Numbered from the stretch's first letter, positions 9,695 through 18,313 are shown. The stretch is 64,000 nt of DNA from Sporosarcina ureilytica (GCF_001753205.1 NZ_CP017560.1:2170001-2234000); one strand, 5' to 3'. Notes: generated by a model from the sequence alone, not told the origin. A program made the numbers and translations.

Positions 9695-9724
9695 ACTATA
9701 CAGAAAATGATAATCATTCTCAAT
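9695..9724 (-). promoter_or_regulatory. Promoter of the Fur-regulated reductase gene
   Basis: TTGAGA (9719-9724) and TATAGT (9695-9700) on the minus strand with a 17-base spacer. The Fur box occupies the spacer and the -35. Confidence 0.8.
9703..9721 (-). promoter_or_regulatory. Fur box
   Basis: GAGAATGATTATCATTTTC matches the 19-base consensus GATAATGATTATCATTATC at 17 positions. It overlaps the -35 and spacer, a classic repression position. Confidence 0.93.
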
Positions 9725-10101
9725 TAAGGAGGCTGGATATTTCAAACATAAATGTTTTAGATTTAGCTAAAATTCAGCAAGAAAACGGACGCTGAACTAC
9801 TCAACATTTTCAAACTAGCAATTCAAAGGAACAAACTGTTCTTTCATAAAAACACACTTAAAAGCAAGATTATTAACACTTGATTTCAGCGGTTTTTAAT
9901 TCTAATTTGAAAAGTAATATGAGAGAGGAAAGAAGAGAGTGTTCTGGTGTTCACAAGAAAAACCCTGGAATCCTATAAAGGAAGACCAGGATAATATTGT
10001 ACATCAGATTCGAAGAGTTTATATTAGTTAGTGCTAAGAATGGTTATAAGAGGTGAAAGTTCTCATTACATCACGTTTAAAGCTTATTCGTGTGGTATGA
10101 T
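9725..10101. other. Intergenic stretch without a clear gene
   Basis: Holds an AAGGAGG followed by a short open frame without ATG (about 9729-9798) and a hairpin at 9962-9990 (CCTGG...CCAGG with inner TCCT/AGGA). A hairpin of similar sequence occurs at 37857-37889. Nothing else recognisable. Confidence 0.5.
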
Positions 10102-10530
10102 TTAATATTGCAATACTTCATTTTTCTTGAAAATACCAACCAATAATAGAATAAGACCTACAATGAATATCACTGGAAACACATATAACAGTAGTATCGT
10201 TGCCCAAGGATCTTCCACAATAAAAGAATAAGTTATACCAATCGAATAAGCCAAGGGTAATGAAATTGGCAACATAACAGCAATTCCCCAAATCGTGTAT
10301 TTACGCTTCTTTGACTTACCCATACTAAGCAAATAAGTGATAGTCGCGCTTACAAGGGTAATTAAATAACCCAAATACAATGGGGAAATCATAATATCTT
10401 GTTTTGCAAATGAGCCATCAGAACCTATTATAAATGCTGCAAATCTAAGCCAAGGTACCATGAATGAAATCAATAAAATAAATAAGAAACACAATAAAAT
10501 CATTCTTAGCATTTTGTTAAACAATAACAT
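10102..10530 (-). CDS. Small integral membrane protein, unknown function
   Basis: 142-residue protein with four hydrophobic segments (about residues 8-30, 48-70, 80-102 and 110-135) and a basic loop KSKKRKYT in the middle. AAGGAGGA lies immediately before the ATG at 10530; a TTG two codons later has better spacing, so the exact start is uncertain. It follows the csoR-like gene on the same strand, but a terminator lies between them. I do not recognise the family. Confidence 0.6.
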   Translation of the reverse strand: MLLFNKMLRMILLCFLFILLISFMVPWLRFAAFIIGSDGSFAKQDIMISPLYLGYLITLVSATITYLLSMGKSKKRKYTIWGIAVMLPISLPLAYSIGITYSFIVEDPWATILLLYVFPVIFIVGLILLLVGIFKKNEVLQY

Positions 10531-10656
10531 TCCTCCTTGTTGTTTCGTGAAAAAAAATGCTCTGGTCCGCAGTGTTATATAAATATCTAAACTATATCCT
10601 ATCATAATAAGTTCTGTTTTATCGGAATATTCAACGATACCCGTGTCGGGCGCACG

Positions 10657-10690
10657 AAAAAAAGCATCTCCTCCTTGTGAGTAGATGCAC
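10657..10690 (-). terminator. Terminator after the csoR-like gene
   Basis: GCATCT and AGATGC form the stem, followed on the minus strand by seven T. The flanking sequence AGTTTAGAGTGTGCATCT is almost repeated at the leader terminator at 13053-13090. Confidence 0.75.
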
Positions 10691-10698
10691 ACTCTAAA

Positions 10699-11010
10699 CT
10701 ATTTTATAAAACAATCAATCGCCCTAGTTAGATCATCAATAGCAGCTTTATCCCCTACTTCTACTGCTTCAACAATACAATGATCTATATGATCTTTTAA
10801 TATAACCTTACCCGTGTTATTCAGCGCGGAGATTACCGCAGACAGTTGAATGAGTACCTCACTGCAATCTCTTCCGTCTTCTACCATTCGTTTTACCGAT
10901 TCTAGATGTCCACTTGCACGGGCTAACCGATTGACGACCTTTTTTATATGTTCTTCGCTATGTTTATGATGACTATGGATTTGTTCCTCACTAATACTTT
11001 TACTATTAAT
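10699..11010 (-). CDS. csoR: CsoR-type copper-sensing repressor with apparent ATT start
   Basis: All-helical metal-sensing repressor of the CsoR/RcnR family, which releases DNA when metal binds. Reading back from the recognisable C-terminal part, the frame stays open to a TAG at 11023-11025 and contains no ATG, GTG or TTG before residue 42. AGGGGGAG stands six bases before an ATT at 11008-11010, which I take as the start (103 residues, family length). Cys49, His74 and Cys78 have the C-x24-H-x3-C spacing of the Cu(I) ligands of B. subtilis CsoR, so copper is the likely signal. No copZ/copA neighbour is present; targets are unknown. A usual start lost by mutation, making this a pseudogene, is the alternative. 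Confidence 0.78.
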   Translation of the reverse strand: MNSKSISEEQIHSHHKHSEEHIKKVVNRLARASGHLESVKRMVEDGRDCSEVLIQLSAVISALNNTGKVILKDHIDHCIVEAVEVGDKAAIDDLTRAIDCFIK

Positions 11011-11249
11011 AACAGACTCCCCCTATCCAATCGAATTTCATATTGACTAAAATTCTCTCTATTTTATGTAGGAAACTTTGAAAAATGTCATTTCCTATCT
11101 CTTTGTTTGAGAACCACTTACATTTTTTATCCAATTCTTTCTTAACATCATTAAAAATAGAGTAGTATCAATTTATAGTAAAATGAGACCCAAGAACTTT
11201 TTTGAAAAATAATTTTCATCATATCTAATCAAAAATCCGGTAATAAAGA

Positions 11250-11290
11250 GAGTCAAAAAGCACTTACCAAGTTGGACAACAGGTAAGTGC
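11250..11290 (-). terminator. Terminator of the solute-binding protein gene
   Basis: GCACTTACC (11260-11268) pairs with GGTAAGTGC (11282-11290); TTTTT follows on the minus strand. The rest of 11031-11352 shows no gene. Confidence 0.8.
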
Positions 11291-11352
11291 TAGTTATGTC
11301 CATTCCATTTTTCTAAGTTTTTCAATTACAATAATGAACAATCTTCCTCACA

Positions 11353-12972
11353 TCACTGACTCCATTTCCAGTCAACAATGTTGTCTGTAACAGGCCACCC
11401 ATGTCCATGTACATGGATTCTCTGTTCACCTAAATCGAGACGATCACTTCGTATATATAAATGATCAATATTGACTAGCCAAGCCCATGGCGCATCTTCA
11501 ATCCAGCTGAATCCAGCTTCTCCATCCCATTGCGCCTGTTTCCAAAATTCAATTGCTTCATCTTCCGTCTTTGCTTGTAGGGCTTTTTTAAAATAGTTAT
11601 CTACCATGGCATTTTTATAATATCCTGGGTTATTGTATTCAATCCCAGCATTGTCACTTCCATATATATGGTACATTTCTGACGGATCGTGACTTCCCTT
11701 CCCCATTAGTACAGCTTCTGAGTGCATCTTTTGACTAATTACATCCCAGGTTGCACCTTCTACCTTAATATGAATACCTAGTGGTTTCATCATATCTGCA
11801 ACTGCAATGGAAAGAGATTGTCTTAGCGTATCATCTGAAGGATATAGGAGTGTAAATTCGGCTTTAAGTGCTCCCTTCTCAAGAATTCCATCTCCGTCCG
11901 TGTCTTTCCAGTCTGCGTCTTCTAATACTTTGCGGGCACCTTCTACATCCGTATCTTGAATCACCGTATCCGGATTCCACCAGGGTAATCCATCAACTAG
12001 TGTATATGCCGGCGAACCATATCCCGCCAATACACCATCAATTAACGCTTTTCGATCAACGGCTATATTGATGGCTTGACGGATGGCTGGATCAGCTGTG
12101 ACATCATTACCAATAGGCAAACCATCTTGTGTCCGATCACCTGACTTTACATACGGGAAGACAATTCCTCGATTATCTACAGTTTGTATAGCCTCAAGTT
12201 TCATACCTGGGATTTTCTTATTGCTAAATTCGGCTGGAATAGAAACAAGATCTACAGTTCCGACTTGAGCAGCTGCAAATGCAGCGTCTTCATTCAAATA
12301 GAGGAAAGTGATTTTTTGGAAATACGGCTTTGTTCCATAGTATTCTGGATTAACCTTAACAATGAGTTGTTGTTCTTTGTCCCATTGAACGAATTGGTAA
12401 GGACCTGAACCAACTGGGTTTTCAGCATAATCACTTCCATATGCATGTTTGGGCACAATTCCTGTTTCAACTAGCGTATTTACAAATGTTGATTGCATTT
12501 CTTTTAAAATAAATTTTACCGTGGTATCGTCAACTACTTCAACTTTTTCTACTATATTTAAGTCTACAACGGATCCGCTATTCATAGCTGTGCCAAACGT
12601 AAATTTTACATCTTCAGCTGTTAATGGTGTACCATCTGAAAATTTCACGTCATCACGCAAACTGACTGTCCATACCTTTCCATCTTCACTTAACGTATAA
12701 CTAGATGCCAGGTCATTTACGATATTAAGTTGATCATCCCTTGTCAATAGTGTGCTATGGAAAAGCGGCGAACCGGCACGGCCCCAACCAGTTGTAGGAT
12801 CAAATCCTGTTGCAGGTTCAGATCCAATCGCAACTATAAGTTCATCCACTTGCTTTCCTTCTCTTTCTTTACTTTTCACACTATTATTAGAATCTGATAC
12901 CGAACAACCTGCTACTAAAACAGAAATAGCGAAAATGGATATAACCAGAAATCCCCAAAACTTCCTTATCAT
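11353..12972 (-). CDS. Orphan family 5 (oligopeptide/nickel-type) solute-binding lipoprotein
   Basis: 539-residue extracytoplasmic binding protein of the OppA/NikA family. The signal peptide ends in a lipobox VAGC with Cys23; the family signature (VSLRDDVKFSDGTPLTAEDV) follows near residue 110, and NPVGSGPY near 190. A histidine-rich tail HVHGHGW close to the C-terminus might touch a metal. The ATG at 12972 is chosen over a GTG three codons earlier because GGGAG lies eight bases before it. No permease or ATPase genes accompany it, so it must serve an importer encoded elsewhere. Peptide and metal-chelate ligands are both possible. Confidence 0.85.
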   Translation of the reverse strand: MIRKFWGFLVISIFAISVLVAGCSVSDSNNSVKSKEREGKQVDELIVAIGSEPATGFDPTTGWGRAGSPLFHSTLLTRDDQLNIVNDLASSYTLSEDGKVWTVSLRDDVKFSDGTPLTAEDVKFTFGTAMNSGSVVDLNIVEKVEVVDDTTVKFILKEMQSTFVNTLVETGIVPKHAYGSDYAENPVGSGPYQFVQWDKEQQLIVKVNPEYYGTKPYFQKITFLYLNEDAAFAAAQVGTVDLVSIPAEFSNKKIPGMKLEAIQTVDNRGIVFPYVKSGDRTQDGLPIGNDVTADPAIRQAINIAVDRKALIDGVLAGYGSPAYTLVDGLPWWNPDTVIQDTDVEGARKVLEDADWKDTDGDGILEKGALKAEFTLLYPSDDTLRQSLSIAVADMMKPLGIHIKVEGATWDVISQKMHSEAVLMGKGSHDPSEMYHIYGSDNAGIEYNNPGYYKNAMVDNYFKKALQAKTEDEAIEFWKQAQWDGEAGFSWIEDAPWAWLVNIDHLYIRSDRLDLGEQRIHVHGHGWPVTDNIVDWKWSQ

Positions 12973-13052
12973 CCATAACACTCCCAGTCTTTTTGTATGA
13001 TAACAGTAATCATAGTATCAACGATTTTTTCTTACAAGCCTCTAAGGGGGAT

Positions 13053-13090
13053 AAAAAAATGTGCATCTTTTCATGATGAAAAGATGCACA
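13053..13090 (-). terminator. Terminator inside the leader of the solute-binding protein gene
   Basis: A perfect 12-bp stem (13060-13071 with 13079-13090, loop of seven) is followed on the minus strand by seven T. It lies between the putative promoter and the start codon of the lipoprotein gene, with no gene upstream on that strand, so it looks like an attenuator. Confidence 0.75.
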
Positions 13091-13209
13091 TTCTAAACTG
13101 TTTTAACAAGGGCATAGCCTTTTATTCGACTTGACGATATCCCCCGGATAGGGATACGTGTCTAGCCCCTATCATAAGAATCAATAACTAATTTCGATGA
13201 ATATCTATA
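13091..13209 (-). promoter_or_regulatory. Putative regulatory leader RNA of the solute-binding protein gene
   Basis: The leader can form alternative pairings: GATAGGG with CCCTATC, or TATCCC with GGGATA across 13138-13156. These share bases and are mutually exclusive, upstream of an intrinsic terminator. It does not match a riboswitch class that I recognise. The TATCCC-7-GGGATA palindrome could instead be a DNA operator, possibly for the nearby CsoR. Confidence 0.35.
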
Positions 13210-13231
13210 TATATTAGTAGCGAGTTGTCAA
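13204..13231 (-). promoter_or_regulatory. Probable promoter of the solute-binding protein gene
   Basis: TTGACA (13226-13231) and TATAGA (13204-13209) on the minus strand with a 16-base spacer. Confidence 0.5.
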
Positions 13232-13343
13232 GATAACTTTTTGATACATAGGTACGCAAAATCACTTGCCTACGTTCTATATTACAATCTCCTTCATAAA
13301 ATGAATGTATCACAACACTCATTTTAAAAAAGGGGATTAGAAA

Positions 13344-13565
13344 ATGTATGCCATTCATTATTTTGAAAACAAAATTGAAGTACTGAATATAGCATCACGA
13401 ATAATACCAGCCGTGGATGATAGCGTAAGGATAAAAGGGCGAAACGGAAAGGTGATTAGTGTTGAACAGATGACAGAAACTAAATACTTTGTGTTTGTCG
13501 AGTTTGAAAAGAAAGTGAAAAAAAGCAACACAAACTTTAGGAATCCTGGTATGAAAAGAAAATGA
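13344..13565 (+). CDS. Small conserved-type hypothetical protein
   Basis: 73-residue basic protein preceded by AAAGGGGA. The centre (IPAVDDSVRIKGRNGKVISV, then YFVFVEFEK) looks like a small beta-barrel of alternating strands, with a lysine/arginine-rich tail. No membrane segment or signal peptide. It ends at a strong terminator shared with the convergent spore-protein gene. I do not recognise a function. Confidence 0.65.
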   Translation: MYAIHYFENKIEVLNIASRIIPAVDDSVRIKGRNGKVISVEQMTETKYFVFVEFEKKVKKSNTNFRNPGMKRK

Positions 13566-13636
13566 CTTTCGATTGATATCTTGTATTGTCAGTAATAGTG
13601 TCGGATATCTGCTTGCGACACTATTCTATATCCGCC

Positions 13637-13680
13637 AAAAAATAATTCCTCATTAACAGCGTTAATGAGGAATCAATTTT
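13637..13680. terminator. Bidirectional terminator
   Basis: A perfect 13-bp stem (13645-13657 with 13661-13673) has a 3-base loop; T-rich sequence follows on both strands. It separates two convergent genes. Confidence 0.85.
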
Positions 13681-13683
13681 TGG

Positions 13684-13839
13684 CTATTGCCGCTTCTTTG
13701 TTTTCTTATTATTAAGCCTTTCAGCTGCTGTTAACGGTTCATTCGCAAGTTCATGATCAAATTCCCGTGACAAATTTTTGCGTACCGCTTGTTCATCGTT
13801 GACGTTACTGCTTGCATTATTCTTTGGACCGTTGCTCAC
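13684..13839 (-). CDS. sspO: Small acid-soluble spore protein, SspO-like
   Basis: A GTG at 13839 preceded by GGAGG gives a 51-residue very hydrophilic protein. Its C-terminal part NEPLTAAERLNNKKTKKRQ matches the pattern of SspO-type minor spore proteins (LT..ER.NNKK..). Such proteins are made late in the forespore under sigma-G and stay in the spore core. The N-terminal half, rich in Asn and Ser, is less like SspO. If right, it is direct evidence for a spore-former. Confidence 0.65.
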   Translation of the reverse strand: MSNGPKNNASSNVNDEQAVRKNLSREFDHELANEPLTAAERLNNKKTKKRQ

Positions 13840-13899
13840 TATACACACCTCCATGGCCCATAGTTTGCCACGCGGTGTTTTTACTATGCATTGCAACAC

Positions 13900-14488
13900 A
13901 ATCTTATTAATCTAAAGGTTCTAAAACAATTCTGATTTGCGCTCGAACCTGTCAATACCCAAATGTACTCCCTCCTATTTCCTCATTCTTTTACGCCCCT
14001 GATTAGAAATCCTTTCTTAGATAGATATGTAGAGTTTAATAATCAAAAAGGATACAAATATTAAAAATCAGCTACTTATTGAGAAACGAATAACATGCCA
14101 AATTCTATTCTCTTTCGACAACTACCTTAAAGATAACTGGCTATTAACCTTCTAAATAGTGTCCAAGTTGAGTGAGTGAGTGACTGGCACGAGATTCATC
14201 TGAATAGTGTCCAAGTTGAGTGAGTGGCACGAGATTCAACAGCCAACTCCCCACAATGACCGCCCGGACATGTCCACCCGCCACCTCTCAATCTCCCCTA
14301 CTCCCCCAAGGGTTAAAGGCACCAATTTCGCAACCGAACCTATCTTTTTATTAAACTAATATCTTTGTATTTATAATACGTATTTAGCATCTATTAAAAG
14401 TTTTTAAATTAATTTTCGAAAAATGTATCCCTTTTTGTATTTCCAATCTATATAAAGAGTAACAAGAGATCAAAGGGGCCGATCAACA
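13900..14488. other. Intergenic stretch with a tandem direct repeat
   Basis: No gene is seen in this stretch. It contains a 36-44 bp direct repeat (14156-14199 and 14204-14239), a locally GC-rich patch at 14240-14310 and an AT-rich segment before the next gene. The GGGGCCGATCAAC before 14489 is a poor ribosome binding site. Confidence 0.6.
14156..14239. repeat. Tandem direct repeat of about 40 bp
   Basis: AATAGTGTCCAAGTTGAG and the rest of a 36-base unit ending CACGAGATTCA occur twice, four bases apart. The first copy has eight extra bases from additional GAGT units. Confidence 0.9.
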
Positions 14489-15247
14489 ATGAATTACTTA
14501 AGCAAATACCAATCTTTCGCAAATAAATATGAACTCAATGAGGCAATTGCTTCGCATTTAAATGATCATAGACACCAATTGAACGATACAGATCACAACG
14601 TACTGACGATGTTAAGCCGATATGCAGTGAAATACCCAGGCGTTGCGCACTTGAAAATAGGGACGATTGCGAAAGCTTTACATAAATCGGACCGCACTGT
14701 TCGCCGCTCAATCGAGAAACTGGAGCAACTACAAATCATTAAAAGACAAGTATTTTTACGAGAGAAAACAGGTGGACAAGGGGCCAATCTTTATATTTTT
14801 TTACCTTACAAACAAACAGAACTTACTGAAACGAAGGTAGAGCAAGTGACGAAAACAGAACAAATTCATGCACCAAATCAACCAGACATTGAAGAACCAA
14901 CCATTCCAATCACACTTTACACACGTTTCAAAAATCTAATTAAGTCTTACTCGGGAGAAAATAACGAAAGCCTTGCCAGCAAACTTTACGGCATTTATCG
15001 CGTACATACCACAAAACTTATGAAATTCGAGATTCACGCGGACAAAGGAGAACTTTTAAAAACAATTGCAATCCAAGCAATTCGTGTCTTGTTTCAAGCA
15101 ACAAAAAGAAAAAACATCCGCAACCTTATCGGCTATTACGACGGCATCTTCCGTGAATTAACCGACAAAGCTTTATTTGCGGAGGCTTTTATGGATTACG
15201 ATGCACCAGTGGAAGTTAAAATACCGCAGATAACTTGCATCAAATGA
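14489..15247 (+). CDS. Winged-helix DNA-binding protein, unknown role
   Basis: 252-residue soluble protein. Residues 35-110 form a winged helix (LKIGTIAKALHKSDRTVRRSIEKLEQLQII then a basic wing), similar to the N-terminal domains of plasmid and phage replication-initiation or regulatory proteins. The C-terminal 130 residues are basic and helical without a motif I know. It is followed 143 bases later by the nuclease gene on the same strand. A replication function is not shown by the sequence; it may be a remnant of a mobile element. Confidence 0.7.
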   Translation: MNYLSKYQSFANKYELNEAIASHLNDHRHQLNDTDHNVLTMLSRYAVKYPGVAHLKIGTIAKALHKSDRTVRRSIEKLEQLQIIKRQVFLREKTGGQGANLYIFLPYKQTELTETKVEQVTKTEQIHAPNQPDIEEPTIPITLYTRFKNLIKSYSGENNESLASKLYGIYRVHTTKLMKFEIHADKGELLKTIAIQAIRVLFQATKRKNIRNLIGYYDGIFRELTDKALFAEAFMDYDAPVEVKIPQITCIK

Positions 15248-15390
15248 TATTTACACCCAAATATAGTATAGTGAAATAACATGTTTTTTTAGACGTATCA
15301 AATTACGGAATTGTAGTATAGGCCCTGCTCCGTTTACGTGTGAAATTGATATATGAGTAAAATTATTTAAAAGGAGTAGGTAAGACAATC

Positions 15391-16587
15391 ATGAATACAA
15401 CTACAAAGGACTCCCCTTTCATTCGTCCTTTTCTAATGCTATTTTTATTTGCAAGTTTACTATTAACAGGATGTGCTGGTGAGATAAACGACAGCACCAA
15501 CAATGAGCTTGCGACGGAGAATGAAACGCTGTCACAAAAAGAAGTACAACCACCCAAAGAAGAATTCTCACCCGAATTAACAATGAGTAATACGATTGAA
15601 CACAATGCATTACAAATTACAGGAAAAACGAACCTTCCTGATGGAACAATTTTATTCGTAACACTTTTAAATCATAAATCTGTAGAAATAGAAAAAGCAC
15701 TCACAGTGAAAAACGGTGAGTTTTCTGCGGATGCAATACCAATTGAAGAGTTAAAATCAGGCAAGCAATCGATCAAGGTATCGTTGGCTGATGATCAACC
15801 AGATGCAGTCGTAGCGATTATCGGGGATTCTCGTGATTTATTAATCAGTGATTATGTTGAACTAAACAAACCATTAACGACTACTGCCAAGATTGATGTA
15901 CCAAGCGAACGCGCTCCGCCGAGTGATGTACAAGGTATCAAAACGAAAGTTACGAGAGTTATCGACGGGGATACAATCATTGTAAATATGGATGGTAAAG
16001 AAGAAAGGGTAAGACTTATTTTAGTGGATACCCCAGAAACAAAGCACCCTCAAATGGGGGTCCAACCTTACGGACCAGAGGCATCTGCATTCACGACCGA
16101 ACAACTTGAAGGTAAAGTTATCACATTAGAAATCGGAGTCCAAGAACGCGATAGATATGGGAGAGTGCTCGCCTATGTGTGGCTGGGCGACAAACTTTTT
16201 AACCAAACGTTACTAGAAAAAGGCCTTGCACGAGTTGCGGTCTACCCACCGAACACAAAGTATTTGGATGAGTTGAATGCCACACAAGATACTGCGAAGA
16301 AAAAAGCAATCGGGATTTGGTCGATTGAAAATTATGTTTCAGCTAAAGGATTTAACGATCACCAACAAAATCAATCCTTTGCAACGACAAGTAAACCAAA
16401 AGTAGAAACGCAACAAGTACAAAAACCTGAACCAGAAAAAACAGGTGAATGTAACATCAAAGGAAGTAGTAGCGGCATTTACCATGTTCCCGGGAGCACT
16501 TATTATGAACGAACAACAAACCCTGATAGGATGTTCTGTTCGATTGAGGAAGCACAGAACGCTGGATTTAGAGCGCCAAAACGGTGA
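15391..16587 (+). CDS. Secreted thermonuclease (SNase-like) lipoprotein with C-terminal sunset-type domain
   Basis: 398 residues. The signal peptide ends in LLTGC (lipid-anchored Cys28); residues about 55-165 form an accessory beta domain. Residues 185-310 are a staphylococcal-nuclease domain with [15 protein letters not shown] and ERDRYGR, which hold the calcium-binding acids and catalytic Arg/Glu. The C-terminal 45 residues ([14 protein letters not shown] and a final AGFRAPKR) match the small domain often found at the end of such nucleases. It degrades extracellular nucleic acid at the cell surface, similar to YokF/YncB. Upstream AAAGGAG supports the start. Confidence 0.9.
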   Translation: MNTTTKDSPFIRPFLMLFLFASLLLTGCAGEINDSTNNELATENETLSQKEVQPPKEEFSPELTMSNTIEHNALQITGKTNLPDGTILFVTLLNHKSVEIEKALTVKNGEFSADAIPIEELKSGKQSIKVSLADDQPDAVVAIIGDSRDLLISDYVELNKPLTTTAKIDVPSERAPPSDVQGIKTKVTRVIDGDTIIVNMDGKEERVRLILVDTPETKHPQMGVQPYGPEASAFTTEQLEGKVITLEIGVQERDRYGRVLAYVWLGDKLFNQTLLEKGLARVAVYPPNTKYLDELNATQDTAKKKAIGIWSIENYVSAKGFNDHQQNQSFATTSKPKVETQQVQKPEPEKTGECNIKGSSSGIYHVPGSTYYERTTNPDRMFCSIEEAQNAGFRAPKR

Positions 16588-16664
16588 TAGTGAAAGGTGT
16601 CTTTTTTATTGCCTGTGTAAAATGCAACTATAACAATTCAAGTATATGATTAATACTACATACG

Positions 16665-16696
16665 GAGTCCAATCAAACTTTATAATGATTGGACTC
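16665..16696 (+). terminator. Hairpin after the nuclease gene
   Basis: An 11-bp perfect inverted repeat GAGTCCAATCA/TGATTGGACTC. Only a modest T-rich tail follows on the plus strand, so terminator strength is uncertain. Confidence 0.5.
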
Positions 16697-16807
16697 TCAA
16701 CTTTCCTTATGCAATTGTAGCAAATTGACTGAATAGCTTGTTGCAAAGGTTCCCGAATTATTAACAGAAGAAAGCTACTTCATCAAACGAAAAAAACACT
16801 ATATATT

Positions 16808-16845
16808 AAAAAATCCTGTCTCTCATGTTTGATAGACAGAATTTC
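16808..16845 (-). terminator. Terminator of the alkD-like gene
   Basis: On the minus strand TCTGTCT pairs with AGACAGGA, followed by TTTTTT, just beyond the stop codon. Confidence 0.7.
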
Positions 16846-16852
16846 CTTCATT

Positions 16853-17515
16853 TTAAATTGATATATACTTACTACCTTCTCTAATACTAAGTGGTGATAA
16901 TTTCTCTCTGTGCTTATCAATAAATTGGATAACCCATGTAGGATTTGTTTTACTATAATCTCTCAATGTCCATCCGATTGCTTTATTTATAAAAAATTCC
17001 TCTGACTCAAAATTATTAATTAAAATCTTCTCTAAAAGTTCTTCTTTCATTTTTTCCTTTCTAAACATTTGATGATTGATCGCAATTCGTCTTAACCAAA
17101 TATTTTCATCTTTACTCCACTCAATCATCATTTGATCCAATGCTGGATGCTTAAGTGCGAGATCCCCTATAATTCTATGCAACCCATCTACACTATCCCA
17201 CCATGATTTATTAACTAATAGCAATTTTATTTTATCGACATCTTCAATTTCTAAAAACTTGTTCATCATTTTAAGATAATCAATTGCGACATATTGCGCT
17301 TCTCTATATGACTTTTTCCAGCAAGTATCAATAAATTCCCAATCAATATTTTTCACCTTTTTAGCTTCACTAAAATATGATTTTGTGATTTCTTTTCTTA
17401 GAGGTGTCTGGATTCCTAGAAACCGAAAATTGTTCTTCATATATTTTTCCATCTGTTTTGCTTTTTCAATGTCTGTATTTTTTTCTAAATCGGTAAATAT
17501 ATTGTGTAAGTTCAT
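16853..17515 (-). CDS. DNA alkylation repair protein, AlkD-like
   Basis: 220-residue all-helical HEAT-repeat protein of the AlkD/YhaZ DNA glycosylase family, which removes N3- and N7-alkylated bases. Typical segments are RFLGIQTPLRKEI near the N-terminus, DSVDGLHRIIGDLALKHP in the middle and FINKAIGWTLRDYSKTNP with the Trp and Asp around the active site. The ATG at 17515 is chosen over one seven codons upstream because GGAGGG precedes it. It is the first minus-strand gene bordering the cassette array. Confidence 0.9.
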   Translation of the reverse strand: MNLHNIFTDLEKNTDIEKAKQMEKYMKNNFRFLGIQTPLRKEITKSYFSEAKKVKNIDWEFIDTCWKKSYREAQYVAIDYLKMMNKFLEIEDVDKIKLLLVNKSWWDSVDGLHRIIGDLALKHPALDQMMIEWSKDENIWLRRIAINHQMFRKEKMKEELLEKILINNFESEEFFINKAIGWTLRDYSKTNPTWVIQFIDKHREKLSPLSIREGSKYISI

Positions 17516-17737
17516 CGAAGCCCTCCTTTTTTCCAAAAAATACTTTTGACTTATTTCATCATTTAGATTCGCCTTAATAAATTCTATTTAAAAATTCTTC
17601 CGAACCAATTGGTCGAAGGGGGATCTTGACACTAAGCTTAATTTATCTTAATCGTGTCCCGTGAAATCATTATCATTTTCCCCATACTCCGCCCCCAATA
17701 TTTCAGAAGAATCCTTTATGTTAATTGTTAACTAAAC

Positions 17738-17754
17738 AAGCCTGATTGTTGAAT
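17738..17754 (-). repeat. Degenerate half cassette-palindrome
   Basis: AAGCCTGATTGTTGAAT corresponds to the right conserved end (GCGCCCGATTGTTGAA) found at the paralogous position 51015-51030. It adjoins the stop codon of the kinase-like gene. The left half is absent. Confidence 0.6.
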
Positions 17755-17755
17755 G

Positions 17756-18313
17756 TTATAAATTAAATTTTTCTGAAATGATTTCAGCTACTTCTCTTGC
17801 ATCCAAATCGGTATTATTTATTTTGATGTAATTTTCACTCTTAATTTCACCCTTGTTGGAGTTTAATCTGTGTTTTTTCATTGTCTCTTTTAGCTCATAT
17901 TCTGACCATTCAATGTTTCTTTTCGTAGGTTTTTGTTTAAGTCGATGCGGACTTTTATTTCGTTCCAACCTTTCTTTAATATCAGCTTCTAATTCTACGA
18001 AATAAGTAGTTGCCCCTTGGGAATCAAAAATTCCCCTTGTCTTGTTTACAAAATCCCAATACTCCTGCTGGTCAAAAGCCCATACATAAGTAAAAATTAA
18101 ACCTTTCAAATTACTTTTAGCTACTACTCTAAATATTTCTGTTCTAAATAAAGATGACAACTTCCACGTTTCTGGGCTAAAACCGAATAACGGTTCAAGG
18201 AATTCAATGGTCATATGGTTGTGAAATAGCTTCATGTCAGTTACTTTTGCTAGTTCTTGTCCGACTGTCATTTTACCAACTGCTTGTGGACCAAATATAA
18301 GTATAAATTTCAT
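17756..18313 (-). CDS. P-loop kinase-like NTPase, cassette copy 1
   Basis: 185-residue small NTPase with Walker A GPQAVGKMT at residues 8-16 and an N-terminal strand FILIFG, similar to shikimate kinase/adenylate kinase folds. A basic lid-like segment (NKSPHRLKQKPTKRN) lies near residue 120. Substrate unknown. AGGGGGGGAG precedes the ATG. A paralogue with about 90% identical residues lies at 51033-51590; the matching DNA extends beyond both gene ends and stops in the flanking palindromes. Confidence 0.8.
   Translation of the reverse strand: MKFILIFGPQAVGKMTVGQELAKVTDMKLFHNHMTIEFLEPLFGFSPETWKLSSLFRTEIFRVVAKSNLKGLIFTYVWAFDQQEYWDFVNKTRGIFDSQGATTYFVELEADIKERLERNKSPHRLKQKPTKRNIEWSEYELKETMKKHRLNSNKGEIKSENYIKINNTDLDAREVAEIISEKFNL

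Noticed and set aside
11353-12972. Naming the binding lipoprotein NikA
   Set aside because: The histidine-rich C-terminus is suggestive, but no nickel permease genes are present and family 5 proteins bind many ligands.
14240-14320. GC-rich patch as an origin or attachment site
   Set aside because: No iterons, DnaA boxes or repeats beyond the nearby tandem repeat were seen.
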